A stretch of 64,000 bases of DNA from Amoebidium appalachense (lineage: Eukaryota; Ichthyosporea): contig CAVNZM010000012.1 in the NCBI GenBank assembly GCA_963693365.1, forward strand, positions 5,766,001 through 5,830,000. The letters are read 5' to 3'. Below are positions 26,194 to 38,477 of this stretch, in pieces. Positions within the stretch are counted from its first letter, which is position 1. The number at the start of each line of letters is the position of its first letter. Position numbers and translations under genes: made by a program. The notes beneath the pieces were generated by a model. That model had not been told where the DNA came from. It made no database searches and worked only from the letters and a program-made list of their open reading frames with translations.

Positions 26194-26379
26194 TCACTCT
26201 GATTGGTTGTCACACCGATTGTAAGTTTTTTCCACTCCACAGTGATGCCATCTATCACTTTTTTTATCACTACTCAGACAGTTCTCCAATATTATAACAG
26301 AAAACGGTTTATATACCCAGATGGCCAGATAGCCAGATCAAAAGTTAGTGTGTGCGGTGTGACAACCAATCAGAGTGAA
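26194..26379. repeat. Inverted repeat with perfect 24-bp arms
   Basis: Left arm 26194-26217 (starts TCACTCTGATTGG) and right arm 26356-26379 (ends CCAATCAGAGTGA) are exact reverse complements; pairing continues with a mismatch beyond the arms. It could be a MITE or a paired CCAAT-box promoter element, since it sits just upstream of the WD40 gene start. Confidence 0.75.
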
Positions 26380-26401
26380 GCAATATTGGGAAACTCTGTA
26401 G

Positions 26402-26712
26402 GTTGTAACAGTTCAGGGGGACCGGGGACCGGGGACCGCCGGGGGGGCCCCCCGGTCCCCGTTCCCCGGTCCACGGGGCCCGGGCCTGGCGGCCTCGGGC
26501 CGGGCCTGGCGGCCTCGGGCCGGGCCTGGCGGGCCGTTAACTAGATGCTAACCCCCTACCGGGCCAGGCCGGGCCAGGCCGGGCCTGGGCGCTCGCGGGC
26601 CCGGCCGGGCTCGCGTGGGTGGGGGGGCCCCCTGGTCCCCGGTCCCCGGTCCCCGAACCCGGTCCTGGCGGCCTCGAGCCGGACCTGGCGGCCTGACCTG
26701 AACTGTTGCAAC
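26402..26712. mobile_element. GC-rich element with 16-bp terminal inverted repeats
   Basis: The termini GTTGTAACAGTTCAGG (26402-26417) and CCTGAACTGTTGCAAC (26697-26712) are inverted with 15 of 16 matches. The interior is almost pure G+C with repeated GGCCTGGCGGCCTCG-type units and GGGGACC runs, in a region of mixed composition. I see no transposase frame, so it would be non-autonomous. Target-site duplication is not obvious. Confidence 0.55.
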
Positions 26713-27110
26713 TTACACGAGCTTTTCAAGCCGGAAGTCCCCTCGCACCTGATTGGACAAAACACGAACCGATGACGTAAATCAGGGGAGAACGATGCGA
26801 TCCCCAAGCGACATAAGGTCATAAAGGGGCCGTCAGGCCCCTCTAGCGGGGGGTTGGGGGGGCGGTAGCCCCCCCATTTAGGGCCTAGACACACATAGGG
26901 TTATGGTTATTGGGTTTATGTTTTTATTTTGGTAATCTATTATCAAATATTGTATTTTTTAGCCGGTTATGGTCCGATCTCCCTATACCTAGGGGCTTCC
27001 TTCGTATAGGCTTTCTATATCTGCGGGTGATAAGCCTTGGGGTCGTCACGATTCATGATCATAAAGTTGTGTGCAGAGTTGTGTATTGTACGGCAGCACG
27101 GCCCAGTGTG

Positions 27111-27263
<153 letters not shown>

Positions 27264-27760
27264 ACCGTATGTGTGTGGTGTGTGTGTGTCACGGTGTGTG
27301 TCACGGTGTTTCTGCGTCACGTTGTTCACGTGTGCACATGTGTGTTTATGTGAATTTGTCGTGTGTAAGGATGAATCTATAGAGAGATGAGTACCGTCAC
27401 CGCCACCACGTCGTGCATGTGTGGTGTTTGTGTACGTGTGTGTATGTGTGTGTGTGCCAGTGCGTCCGGTGTGTGAGCGCGCGCGCGCTCGCGTAAGTAC
27501 CGCATGTACGTGTTTGCACATACACAGCCTGTGTACGGGCATACTGTATGGGCGTGTGTGCGTGCGTCCGTGGCCATGGGTTGTGTGTGTGTGGGCGTGA
27601 GTGGTGTGTGCTGGGTTTGTGAACAGTGTGTGTGCTGGGTGTGGGTGTATGTGTGTGTGTGTGTGATGTGTGTGTGTGTGTGTGTGCACGTGTGTGTGTG
27701 TGTGTGTGTGTGTGCGTGTGTGTGTGTGTGTAACGCTGTGTTTGTGTTTGTGTTTGTGTT

Positions 27761-27798
<38 letters not shown>

Positions 27799-28228
27799 TG
27801 TACGTGTGTGTGTGTGTGTGTGTATGTGTGTGTGTGCGCGGGTGCGCCTGCGTGCGTAGATTTGTGTTCGTGATCATCGTGGTGTAGTGATGATGACAGC
27901 AGTTCTCTGGAGTGGCGGACATAAATGAAGCACCGTCAAACCTGCAGGAGCTAACAGAGGTTGTGGCTCAGTCTGGCTCAGTCGGGATCCAATCAAGGGG
28001 AGAAAGGGGTTGAATCCAGATGCCCTTAGCGTCACGGTGCATATGCATGTGCAATGCATCCAGATACACAGTAATATATACTACCAGGTTTTACTGGATA
28101 GCACTAGATAGAAGTACTAGGGCCCGGCTAAGCTTTATTGAATAGAAAGCACTACAACTTTGAAAAGAGCACACGGGTGCCAGCTATTCTTTTCGACCCA
28201 GGCCATGGGGCACCTAAAAACCTTTGGG

Positions 28229-28267
<39 letters not shown>

Positions 28268-29262
28268 ATTTAAAGGTCTCCTTATTGATATCTCCCACCC
28301 CGGCAGCTAGCTAGCGCTGTCCGTGCACATGGGGGTGATTGATGACCCCTCGGGGCCCCCTCCCCCCTCCCCCCACCCCACCCTCACCCCCCCACACACA
28401 CACACTCCCCTAGCTAACCATGCATATGATAATAAAAGCTGTCTCCACAGGCACAAGTGTTCTTTTTCATGATCAGATAAGAATATTGCAAACCCCCCCC
28501 CCCCCCCCCTTTTTATGGGCCCCCCTCCGCCACCTGCCTTTGTCTTGCATTATGCACACACGCAGACACTCACTGACAGACACGCACGCACACACGCACA
28601 CACGCACACACACGCACACACCCACACCATGCACACATGCACACATGCACACATGCACACACCCATGCATGCATATGGCCATCATGGCCAGCACGCATAT
28701 CGATACACACACACATATTATCTATATATATAATGCGTTGTTTGCCGGACCTCAAATCCGGAATTTGGATCCGGAGGGACCTAAGGCCATTTTGTGAGGC
28801 ATCAAAAACCATCGAAACGTTGCTTAGTTGTTTTTATGACATCAAAATCGCTAAATATTCTTGAGATACTAATGAAAAAGCCTAAAATAACTATATATTT
28901 GATAATGAGAAAATTGAAATATAGTGCCCTAAAGTTGGGCCTGGGAGGATGTACGTACTCGGGGCTTTGAAATAAAAAGAAAAAAACCAGCGGTTTCGGA
29001 GTCTACTGTGAACACGCTGGGCTGAATGACGGCAGAGATCAGGTGAATCCCGTATCAACCGGTTTTTGTTTCTAACCCAGAATGGAACGCACTTTTTTTA
29101 GAGAAATTCGGCGACATTTTTTTTTACAAAGTACTATATCATTGGTACAACTACATTTTGAACATTTTAATGTAATAGAACTACAAATCCAATCACAAAA
29201 CCTCAAAGGTCTGCTAACACCGGTTTAAGGGGACACGGGGATGAGGATGGTAAATTCTATAT

Positions 29263-29312
<50 letters not shown>

Positions 29313-29334
29313 CACACACACACACCGGCCTGTG

Positions 29335-29369
<35 letters not shown>

Positions 29370-29821
29370 TGTGCATTTTAATGTTTTAATAGCAGACAGT
29401 TGTTGAAAAAAAATAGAGTAAAAAACACAACTAAATCAACTCAGTATTGTGAATATGACATTTGGGGCGAGTGTACTAGACACACTAGGGTTTGTGGCTG
29501 ATAATGATTATTTTTTTACACTAGAGCTAGGGTGATTCAAGCTGGGCGGTGGTCATTGGTAGTTTTTTTTTATTTTATTTTTTTCCACATGTACACACAA
29601 AGTAATAATCGAATAGAATACAAAAACAACTAAGAAGACAAAAACGCATACAACCTTCACTTGGCCCACATACACACATTCACACACACACAAACATGCA
29701 CACACACACACCGTTGAACACAATGAAAGGAAATATATCTAGAAAACACGGGTGCCATGATTTTAGTCACTGAGTATGAAAAACATAAAATAAAAAATTT
29801 TGGGGGGGCAGGGAATAGGAA

Positions 29822-29858
<37 letters not shown>

Positions 29859-32509
29859 TGCTTTGAAGTAAACTGAGAATAATATAATTGCAGTACTGAC
29901 TTGTGAGCATGGTATATTGACAGACACCGTAGGATGATGATTTTATGTTCGGGAACATTTTGGGGGGGTGCCAATTCCAGACTTCACTGAAATATGTTGC
30001 CCACCGGTACTGGCAGTGGAAAGTTAGTTGCGCATGCCTGCCCATGCATATCATAAAGGGGGTTACCAAACAGTTCTGTAAAATAAGTAAAACAACAAGA
30101 TAATAATAATATTATAAAAAATTTGCAAGCAATTTAGAACATATTGCACTTGGTGGTTTTCAGCTACATGTTTTTGGAGGACCACAAGTAAACTTGGTAC
30201 TTCGGCAATGGCAATCTCTCCCTAGACTGATAACACAGTGTGGCAAGAAAGGGGGGGGGGGGGGGGTTGACGGGGGGGGGGGGGGGGGGGGAGGTTAAAT
30301 GAAAGGGAAAAGGGTCATAACATTTGGCAGATCCGGCAACTGCAGGATTGGGGGGGGAGGGGGGGGGGGGGAGCGTGAGGCGGGGGGCCAGGGGGGGGGG
30401 GGAGGGGGAAGTGTGAGGCGGGGGGGCCAGGGAGGGGGGGGGCCGCCGGGGGGGAGGGGAGGGAGGTAACAACCACACAACCCAACATCAATAACTGTCT
30501 CGTTATGTTTTGGCGCTGTCGCCGGCGCACAGACCTACTTGTATATATACACACGCCACGGTGCTAGTGACGATGCTGGGTTTAGGACGGTGATGCACGC
30601 ACCGGTACCATGAACATGTATGCAAAGCTGATGCGAGTCCAGTCTTTCCTTGATGTCTGCTCCTAATAACGAAGAGCCACCACCCATGTGCACACCCTAG
30701 AATAGCCTTAAAGTTTATCTTGCAATGATTACTGACGTCTGCTCCTAATAACACGGTCAAAGCTGACGCATGCGTTTTCTATGACGGGGTTTACACACTT
30801 TTTATTGCGTGGACACTGCCGGAGGCCCAGCCACATTCGACGCCGTGACGGCTTACTGCGTTTTCCAGCGCAGCCAATCAAATGCAGCCAGTGACATATG
30901 TATATTGGTGTCACAGCGTGTCACGCAACAGTGACCGTCATTCAGTAGTCACGGCCTGTCACAGCATGTACGTGTCGACGTTGAACGCGTGGCGGCGGCG
31001 CGGAGGCGGTGATGATCACGGTGCCACGGTGCCACCGTTCCGCGGCGCCACCGGTGTACCGGCGGCCTGGCCGGGCCAAGGCTGCCACCTACTGAGATGG
31101 CTCCTTATTTTTCCTTACACATTCAGCGAACACTGGACTCTATCTGTCTATCGAACCGTCGAGGCGCCGCGACAGAAAGGCAGTGCACGCGGTCGCGAGA
31201 GTGTAAGGGAAAATCGGTGCAGCGAACGTAAAGTTCATCGCAGCGCGTGCACAGCACACCGTCAGTGACGTCTTAGGGGCCAAGGCAAAGGCCGTGACAT
31301 TTGATCACACGGTAGTTCTGCGCGTCGGCGCCACGATTTCCACTGGAACCCCTAATTCCTGGCTTTTGGAGTCCTCTGTTCTAGTGCTTTAGAGGCCTCG
31401 ACGTGTGGTACTTTTCACCAAAAATACCCAAATATCCCTTTCAGACACATTTTGGCCTGCCGGCCTCAGTCAGCTTCACATCGACCCACTGGAGAGTCTG
31501 CCAGCGCCCTGACGAATTTCACACCCTGCTAATGGGCGCAAAATCCCGGGTTTTTTTTTGTTCCCCTACCTCAAGCTGATTGGAGGAATAGTATGCTGCG
31601 CTTTCATTGGTGATCAGGGTATGCACTGAGCCAGGGTATGGTTGATGATCATCGAACAGGTGGCCGGTTTCGGTGGGCTGGTGCTGTGCTGAGAGAAATA
31701 ATCAGGAAAATCAGGAGCACTTGGTCCAAGTATATGTCAATAGATCCAAAGCTTCTGCTGATTTTTATTTACCCTGCATATCTTTTTTGCGCATTCGTTT
31801 TAGCCGGCGGGTCATGGGAAAACGCGCGTATGCGTGTGCGTGCACATGCATGTCCAGATGCTGGCTCACGCCGCACGAGGTTACGGTTTAGGAGTAAATT
31901 AAGACCACAATTTTCCCGGACCAAAAGTGTCCCAAACAATATACGTTACCTCCGCCTATTTTCGAACAGTGCTATATCCTTTTCTTAGAGCCCCTTTTCA
32001 TATGTAACCATGCGTGCTACACCATGGATCTGGCCAGCTCGTCCCAAACCAAAACAACATTACACACCCTGATTGCATTTGGTTCAGGCACATGATTGGA
32101 TTTCCGCATTAGATGCATATCAAATCAAGAGTCAGTAACCAATAGAATAAATAGAATAAATAGATCTAATTCCCACAAGTACTACCCTTTATCAACTAAT
32201 GATAAACCACCAATCGCTGACCTGTCAGTTAAAAAATATGTTTAGGCTGAAATAGGCTCCACGTGTTCCCAACCTTTGCCTGGGCTAGCCCGCGCAGCGA
32301 TCCTTCGACACGATTGGTTTGCCCTAACCGGCAAACAAATTGCCACCCGATCTGCAGGTTCAGATGTGCATTATTACGTAATTTTGGTTCAAGGGGTGTT
32401 GAAAAAGGTGTTGGCTCTCAATTTAGGGGGGTCCATATATATTTCAAATGCCCAAGGGAATTCATGTTTTTCACCGAGAATAGCATAATTCTTCCTGCGG
32501 GACCACAAG

Positions 32510-32517
32510 TATAAATA
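32510..32517 (+). promoter_or_regulatory. TATA box of the LPMO-like gene
   Basis: TATAAATA lies 55 bp before the ATG at 32572. With the usual spacing, transcription would start near 32540 and leave a leader of about 30 nt. The start codon has a strong context (GCCACCATGT). Confidence 0.6.
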
Positions 32518-32571
32518 GCATCGTTACTGCACCAAACAAAACGTGAAGCGCATTTCTAACCATCAGCCACC

Positions 32572-33601
32572 ATGTTCGCTCTGGCACCCATCGTTCTGGC
32601 CGTGGCCGCTCTGTGCCCCTCTGTGCAGGGCCACGGGGCCATGATCGACCCCGAGCCCTGGCGCATGACGGAGAGCTTCTTCAACAAGCTGGGGGGCATG
32701 CGCAGGCTGCTCAAATCTGGCGAGAATGGCGGCCAGGAAATCCCCAACTACCTCGTGCAGTCGGCCCCCATGGAGTACTGGAAGGAGGAGGGGCTCAGCC
32801 ACCCCACTGGCGGCGCATACACCCTTCCCTGCCGCGGTGTCTCTCCGGACGGCACCACCCACAGGGTACGTGCCACACTCAGCAGATCAGCAAGCTACAA
32901 ACACATCTTCTGTGTTTAGCAATGCAGACAGGCACGCAGTACCGGCCTTAGACTGGGCACTCTTGGATACACACCTACATGCCTGATAACAGTTGTTTCT
33001 TCACGCTTTAATTCCGTGAAGAAACAACTGTTATCAGGCAAATTAAAGCGTGAAGAAACAACTGTTATCAGGCAAGTAGTGTCGGTGATGTCGGCTTGTA
33101 CCCTTTTCTCCAGCATCTATGGGTCTGTAATGTTCTAGCCTGTGGCTGTCGGCCAGTTTTCTGCCCCACCTCCTCTCCTTGCTGTGAGGTTTTGATGCTT
33201 TACGCTTACATCACACACGCAACCATGCTGATCAAACCCTGCCCCTTCAGGTGACCCCGGGCGGTACTCTGCGCATCAAGTACCAGATTGATGTAAGGCA
33301 CGGCGGTGACTGCACGTTCAAAATCTTCCAGGGCAAGCCTGGCAGCCACAAGCAGATTGGCAGCACCAAGCACATCAAGGGCTGCGGCAACCATGTTAAC
33401 AGTGGTGTGTGGACCAGCATCGATGTGCCCAAGGAGGCTGCCGGCTGTGGCGGCTCCAAGTTCTGCTTTGTGCAGTTCTACTGGTCCACTGACGGCCATG
33501 ACAATGGGGGTGACTCCCAGACCTACTGCAACTGTGCAACCATTGTGGCCGGCGGGAAGAGGCGCGGGGCCATCCGTGGCCGCCGGGCCAGCCAGCAGTA
33601 G
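32572..33601 (+). CDS. Secreted lytic polysaccharide monooxygenase-like copper protein
   Basis: Two exons, 32572-32865 and 33251-33601, join in phase to 214 aa. A clear signal peptide (residues 1-20, ending SVQG) leaves His21 as the mature N-terminus (HGAMIDPEPW), the hallmark of LPMOs, whose N-terminal His is half of the copper 'histidine brace'. RHGGDC (His115) is the likely second brace His. The C-terminal core CFVQFYWSTDG followed by QTYCNCATIV resembles the terminal strands of small LPMO families (AA15/AA16-like). The tail is basic (KRRGAIRGRRASQQ). LPMOs oxidatively cleave chitin or cellulose outside the cell; the substrate is not readable here. High usage of C/G at third codon positions suggests strong expression. 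Family placement is by motif only. Confidence 0.75.
32980..33074. repeat. Hairpin-forming inverted repeat inside the LPMO intron
   Basis: The left arm 32980-33013 and the right arm 33041-33074 are perfect 34-bp reverse complements. The spacer holds a third, 26-bp copy (33015-33040) in the right-arm orientation, so two alternative hairpins can form. Lies wholly within the intron 32866-33250. Confidence 0.85.
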
Positions 33602-35422
33602 GTGGGCCCGAAAGACTGCACTTAAACCACACAACTACCAATCTCTCAGTTGTTTAACCACTTTAGTCAGTTGAATACGCGATTTCGTGGCTAAGCCGGA
33701 CATGGCTTGGTGCTTACAAGTTTACATTAGCTATTTTAATCCCATTTTTAATCCCATACTGTCCAATCCTCATAATAGGTTAGCTATCCGAAATCCCATT
33801 CTTCAAACCCTGAAAAAATGGCTTTTCCCAGTCTGTCCTAGCATGAGCTCATGTATAGTCCTTTTTATCAAACCATTTTATTACCACCAAGAAAGGGGCC
33901 AGGCTTGGCCCCACCATGTAATCTGTACACAGATGAATAGTTGCTGCTGTGCCATGTATAGTCCCCACACTTATGGATTGTTGATGAATGCAATGCCCTG
34001 CTGGCTCAGGGCCGATAAACTCACTCACATACCATCCCTGTATGCCTCTCCACAGCCCCGGCACATCATTGCATGTGCACCCCGCACCAACCACCCACAT
34101 CCGCCACAACAAACTAGCACCTTCCCCTACCCCCCCAACCACCACCACACCTACTGCATGCAGCACACACAGCGTTTTGCATCTACATGCACCACAATCC
34201 ACCATTGCTACACTGCATTCACACATTCTGATGTTGACCCCCTGCCCACTCCGCACACACATACAGTTGCACATGACCCTCCCCCCCCCCCCCCCCCCCC
34301 CCCTCAACACACACACAAACACACATGCTTGCACAAACATGCACCTTGACCCATCTCTCCCTTCCCAACCCCAAAACACAAATACGCATTGACTTGCACC
34401 TACATACACCTCGGCCCACCATCACTGCACTGCACATGCTCCACCTCCCCTCCTTCCCCTCCCCCCCCAGCACACACACACACACATGCACCTCGGCCCA
34501 CCATCACTACACTGCACATGCCCCCTATCCCCCCTATCCTCCCCCTTTCCCCTTCCCCCTCAACACACACACACCTTCACATATGTGCACGTTGACCCCC
34601 CCCCATCACTACACTGCACACAAATAACCCCCCTCTCCCCCGAGCTCTCTTCCTCTGTTTAGGTTAGTGAGTCACTTCCTCTGTTTAGGTTAGTGAGTCA
34701 CGGAGCCTTGTGGAAGCCCCGGGGGCCACTTTTGTGTAACAGCCCGGCTCAGCTTTGAAGGAGCCCTAGTAGTACCTGTGTGCCCGTGTTTTCTTTGTTA
34801 CTGTCTGCTTGTATGTGTTATCACCCCCTCACACGTGGTTGCACATACATGCACCATCACCATGTTGCGCACATAAAACTCAACCCCCCCAGCCAACCAA
34901 CCGCCACCCAGTCCCAGAGTCTAGAATGCAAAGTGAGAAAGTCGACGCTCAGGTGCTATGACTGATTGTACTTGAGGCCCGTCCGAGGATGGGCCCTACC
35001 TATGTTACATAACACAGTGGCTCTGTGTCTGCTCTGCAAACCTGCATCGTGAAGCCTGCATCGTGCAGTGTGAATGTGTACTTCGCGAGACTCTCTCAAC
35101 ACCCTCCTCCTCCCCCCTTCTTCCCCCCCCCCCCCTCCACCACCTCCCCACCTCCCAACCACACATGCAGAAAATCCCTTGCTTTCCTTCAGCAAGCACG
35201 GTGCAGGAGCAGCAGCCACAGTGTAATGCAGTCTATGCAGCAGTGATCGTGGCTTGCTCCCTGACGGTCCTTATCACCTCATGTCATCCCATCTCCCCCC
35301 CCCCCCCCCCCCCCCCTCCCGATGCCCTGCTCTGCTCTATGCTCATATGGCACATTTCGGTTTGCACTCATGCCTCCTTGATTCTGCTCGTCTGTGATCT
35401 GACATGGGCACACACACACAGT

Positions 35423-35454
<32 letters not shown>

Positions 35455-36548
35455 ACACATGTACACACATGCACACATTGTACACACGCGTGCGCACACA
35501 CACACATGCACACTTGTATAAACACACACAAACACACATACATACATACACGTGTACACACATGCACACATGCACACACACACACACACAACACGCGCAC
35601 GCACACACACACACAAACACACGCACATGTAACAACTGTAGAGAGAGTGTGTCTCCGACAGCACCTGACCACCCAAACCCTAGCCTCTTCATGTCAGCCA
35701 AGACCCAGGTGGGGGGGGGATAACGGTAAGGGGGCAGCCACTAGCCTCGGGTGCGCGCTCACAACTTGCTCTGCATGCCACATATGTACTGTGCCAGAGG
35801 CCACTAGGGACCAATCACGTCTACGCGTTAATTTTACTGTCACGGGCCGGGTCATTCACAGGGCCACACTACCAGGCCTTCATTCTTGGCCCACATTATA
35901 TACGTCAGAATAATTATTCCGCATGCCACTTGTGTTATCGGAGTGTACCACATAAAACGAATCGTGCAATAGAAATGTGCAGCATAACACTACCTGAACT
36001 TAATGCCTATAACACTGTTGGGTTACTAAAAATGTGCCGCATGCCACAGTGATTCCTCGTGTTTTAAAAAAAAAAAATGCCCCATACAACTGGCATCATT
36101 GAAATGTGCTCCACATGCCACTTGCCAGCCTTTAAAACTTTAATTCTCTTCAGTTCAAAATACGACCCAACCAGCTAACCCACGTCCACCTACCCCCCAT
36201 ATCATAGTAGTACGTGCACAGACAGACAGACGCACAACTGCACAAGGCCCACACACCCTCTCGGCCATGGCCCCCTCCTGCTGGCCCCCACCCTGTCAGG
36301 TCCCACATTCCATGTAGACAGATGCAATTCTCGGAGTGCACACAGTGCCTGCCTTACCACTCCACAGCACCTCCCAATTTCTTGCACGTGCAAGCCTCTT
36401 ACCCTGCTTTGCCCCTGTGCAACATGCCTATTCTGAAACCCACTCCCCCCACCCCCACCACCCACCCACCCACCCTCTCCCCCCAACACCACCGACCCAA
36501 AAACAAACATGCCTACATTCTGAGACCCCCCTGTGACCCCCCTGTTTC

Positions 36549-36597
<49 letters not shown>

Positions 36598-36619
36598 AAA
36601 AAAAAAAAAAGCGCACCTG
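33602..36619. other. Gene-free interval between convergent LPMO and RhoGEF genes
   Basis: 3 kb that includes both 3' flanks. It holds CA-rich, C-rich and mixed sequence, a 26-bp tandem duplication at 34650-34701 (TTCCTCTGTTTAGG unit) and a C(n)A(n) run at 36550-36610. No exon recognised. No canonical AATAAA was found close to either stop codon. Confidence 0.45.
36550..36610. repeat. Compound C(n)A(n) homopolymer
   Basis: About 38 C followed directly by about 23 A, the complement of the T(n)G(n) junctions seen elsewhere, just downstream of the RhoGEF stop. Confidence 0.85.
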
Positions 36620-37751
36620 CTATGATGCGTAGACCTGGCGGTGTGGAGCCAGTGGCAGGTGTGAGTTGAGCTCCTTCTGCTGCCTCTCTCCGTCACTGGT
36701 CCGGTGGCCCAGCCTGCACCCAGCGTCAGAAAAAAAGGGGGTTTAGCCAGCGTCAGAAATAACTAAAAAGGGGGTTTAGCACGTGTTATGGGGTACAACG
36801 CACACATGCATGGCTGAAAACACTAAGCAGATTGCAAAGCACACGTGCATGGCTGAAAAAACTAAGCAGATTGCAAGGCACACATGCATGGCTGCAAACA
36901 CTAAGCAGATTGCAAAGCACATATGCATGGCTGAAAACACCAAGCACATTGCAAAGCACACATAACTGGTGGTGGTGGGGTGGGTGGGTTGGGGGGCGGG
37001 GGGCATGGGGGAGGGGGGAGAGGGGGAGGGGGGGACATGTATGTGTTAGAGGGCTGGGAATATGGAGAAGGCACCAAAGGACAAAGTACAAAACGTCACA
37101 AAAATGAAAAACTCAATATCAAACACGGAAAGCGTGCAGGCAGAAGACAGTTGAACAGAGCCAATCGTCAGGGGGGTGGAGTGGGGGGAGTAAACATACT
37201 TGAGGGAGGCCTCCTCTATCTTCTTGATCCACGACTCCTTCTCTGCCGGGGAGTATGCTGTGCAGGGGAAGGGGGAGGTCAGAATGTGCTATACAACTTG
37301 AAGTATACTACACGTTCACCACTGACAACACCAGATTTTTTATTTTATTTTTTTATTTTTATTTTATTTTATTTTATTTTATTTTATTTATTTTATTTTT
37401 TTATTTATTTATTTTTTTTTTTGGGGGGGGGGGGGGGGGGAGAAAGAAAGAAGAGTATGCACCACCAGCAGAGCCCATTGGCTTTGCATGACAGGCGGGT
37501 GGGGAGGGAACTCACCCATGAACTCCTGCAGGGTTGTGCCGATGATGAGGTAGAACGACTTGTTCTCGGCAGCTGCAGCCACCCATACCCGGTCAGCACA
37601 CACACACACACACCCTGGACCCTGCCCCCTGCATGCACCCACCTGAGGTCTTGACGTCCCTCACGATCACATCGTTGAGCCGCACGGGCTGTAAGCACGT
37701 GTTAGGGTGAGTGCCCATGCACATATACTGCACCACCCCCCCCCCCCTCCC

Positions 37752-37782
<31 letters not shown>

Positions 37783-38305
37783 ATTGCCCCCCCCCCCCCC
37801 CCCCCCCCCCCCCTCCCCCTCCCCTCCTACATACACTGCATCCCTCCACCCACACGTATGCCCTTTGTGCCCGTGCACACACCTGCATGTACAGCTGCAG
37901 CTTGTCCCCTCTCTCCGTGGTCAGCAGCATCATGTCTGTCAGCAGGATCGCATGCACCTTCTGTCCCTCCAGCGCCCGCTTGACCTCTGCACATCAACCC
38001 CCCCAAAACGTCAGCAAACTATCCCCCCATCTCCCTCCACCCATCATGCAGCAGGGCACTTACTGTCCTGGGGCTGTGCCTCGTTTGGCATGTTGATCTT
38101 GTTGAACTTGTTGACCTGGAGGTAGCCCTCTACCAGCACCTCCCGTACCTGGTCGGTGAGGTCCACGGCCTGCATCAGGTGTGAGCACACACGGTACATG
38201 CACACATGCACATGCATATGCACACACACACACACACACACACAAACATACACACACACAAAGCCCCACGTACACACACATTTGGCACACACGCACACAC
38301 ACACA

Positions 38306-38353
<48 letters not shown>

Positions 38354-38436
38354 CACACACACGTACGCAAGTACACAAGCACGCACGGACGTACACATAC
38401 CCACCCACCCACCCCCCTTCCCACCCACCCACCCCC

Positions 38437-38477
<41 letters not shown>

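Noticed and set aside
30882-31268. 128-codon GC-rich plus-strand open frame
   Set aside because: No recognisable domain, Arg/Ser-rich with no supporting neighbours; left unannotated.
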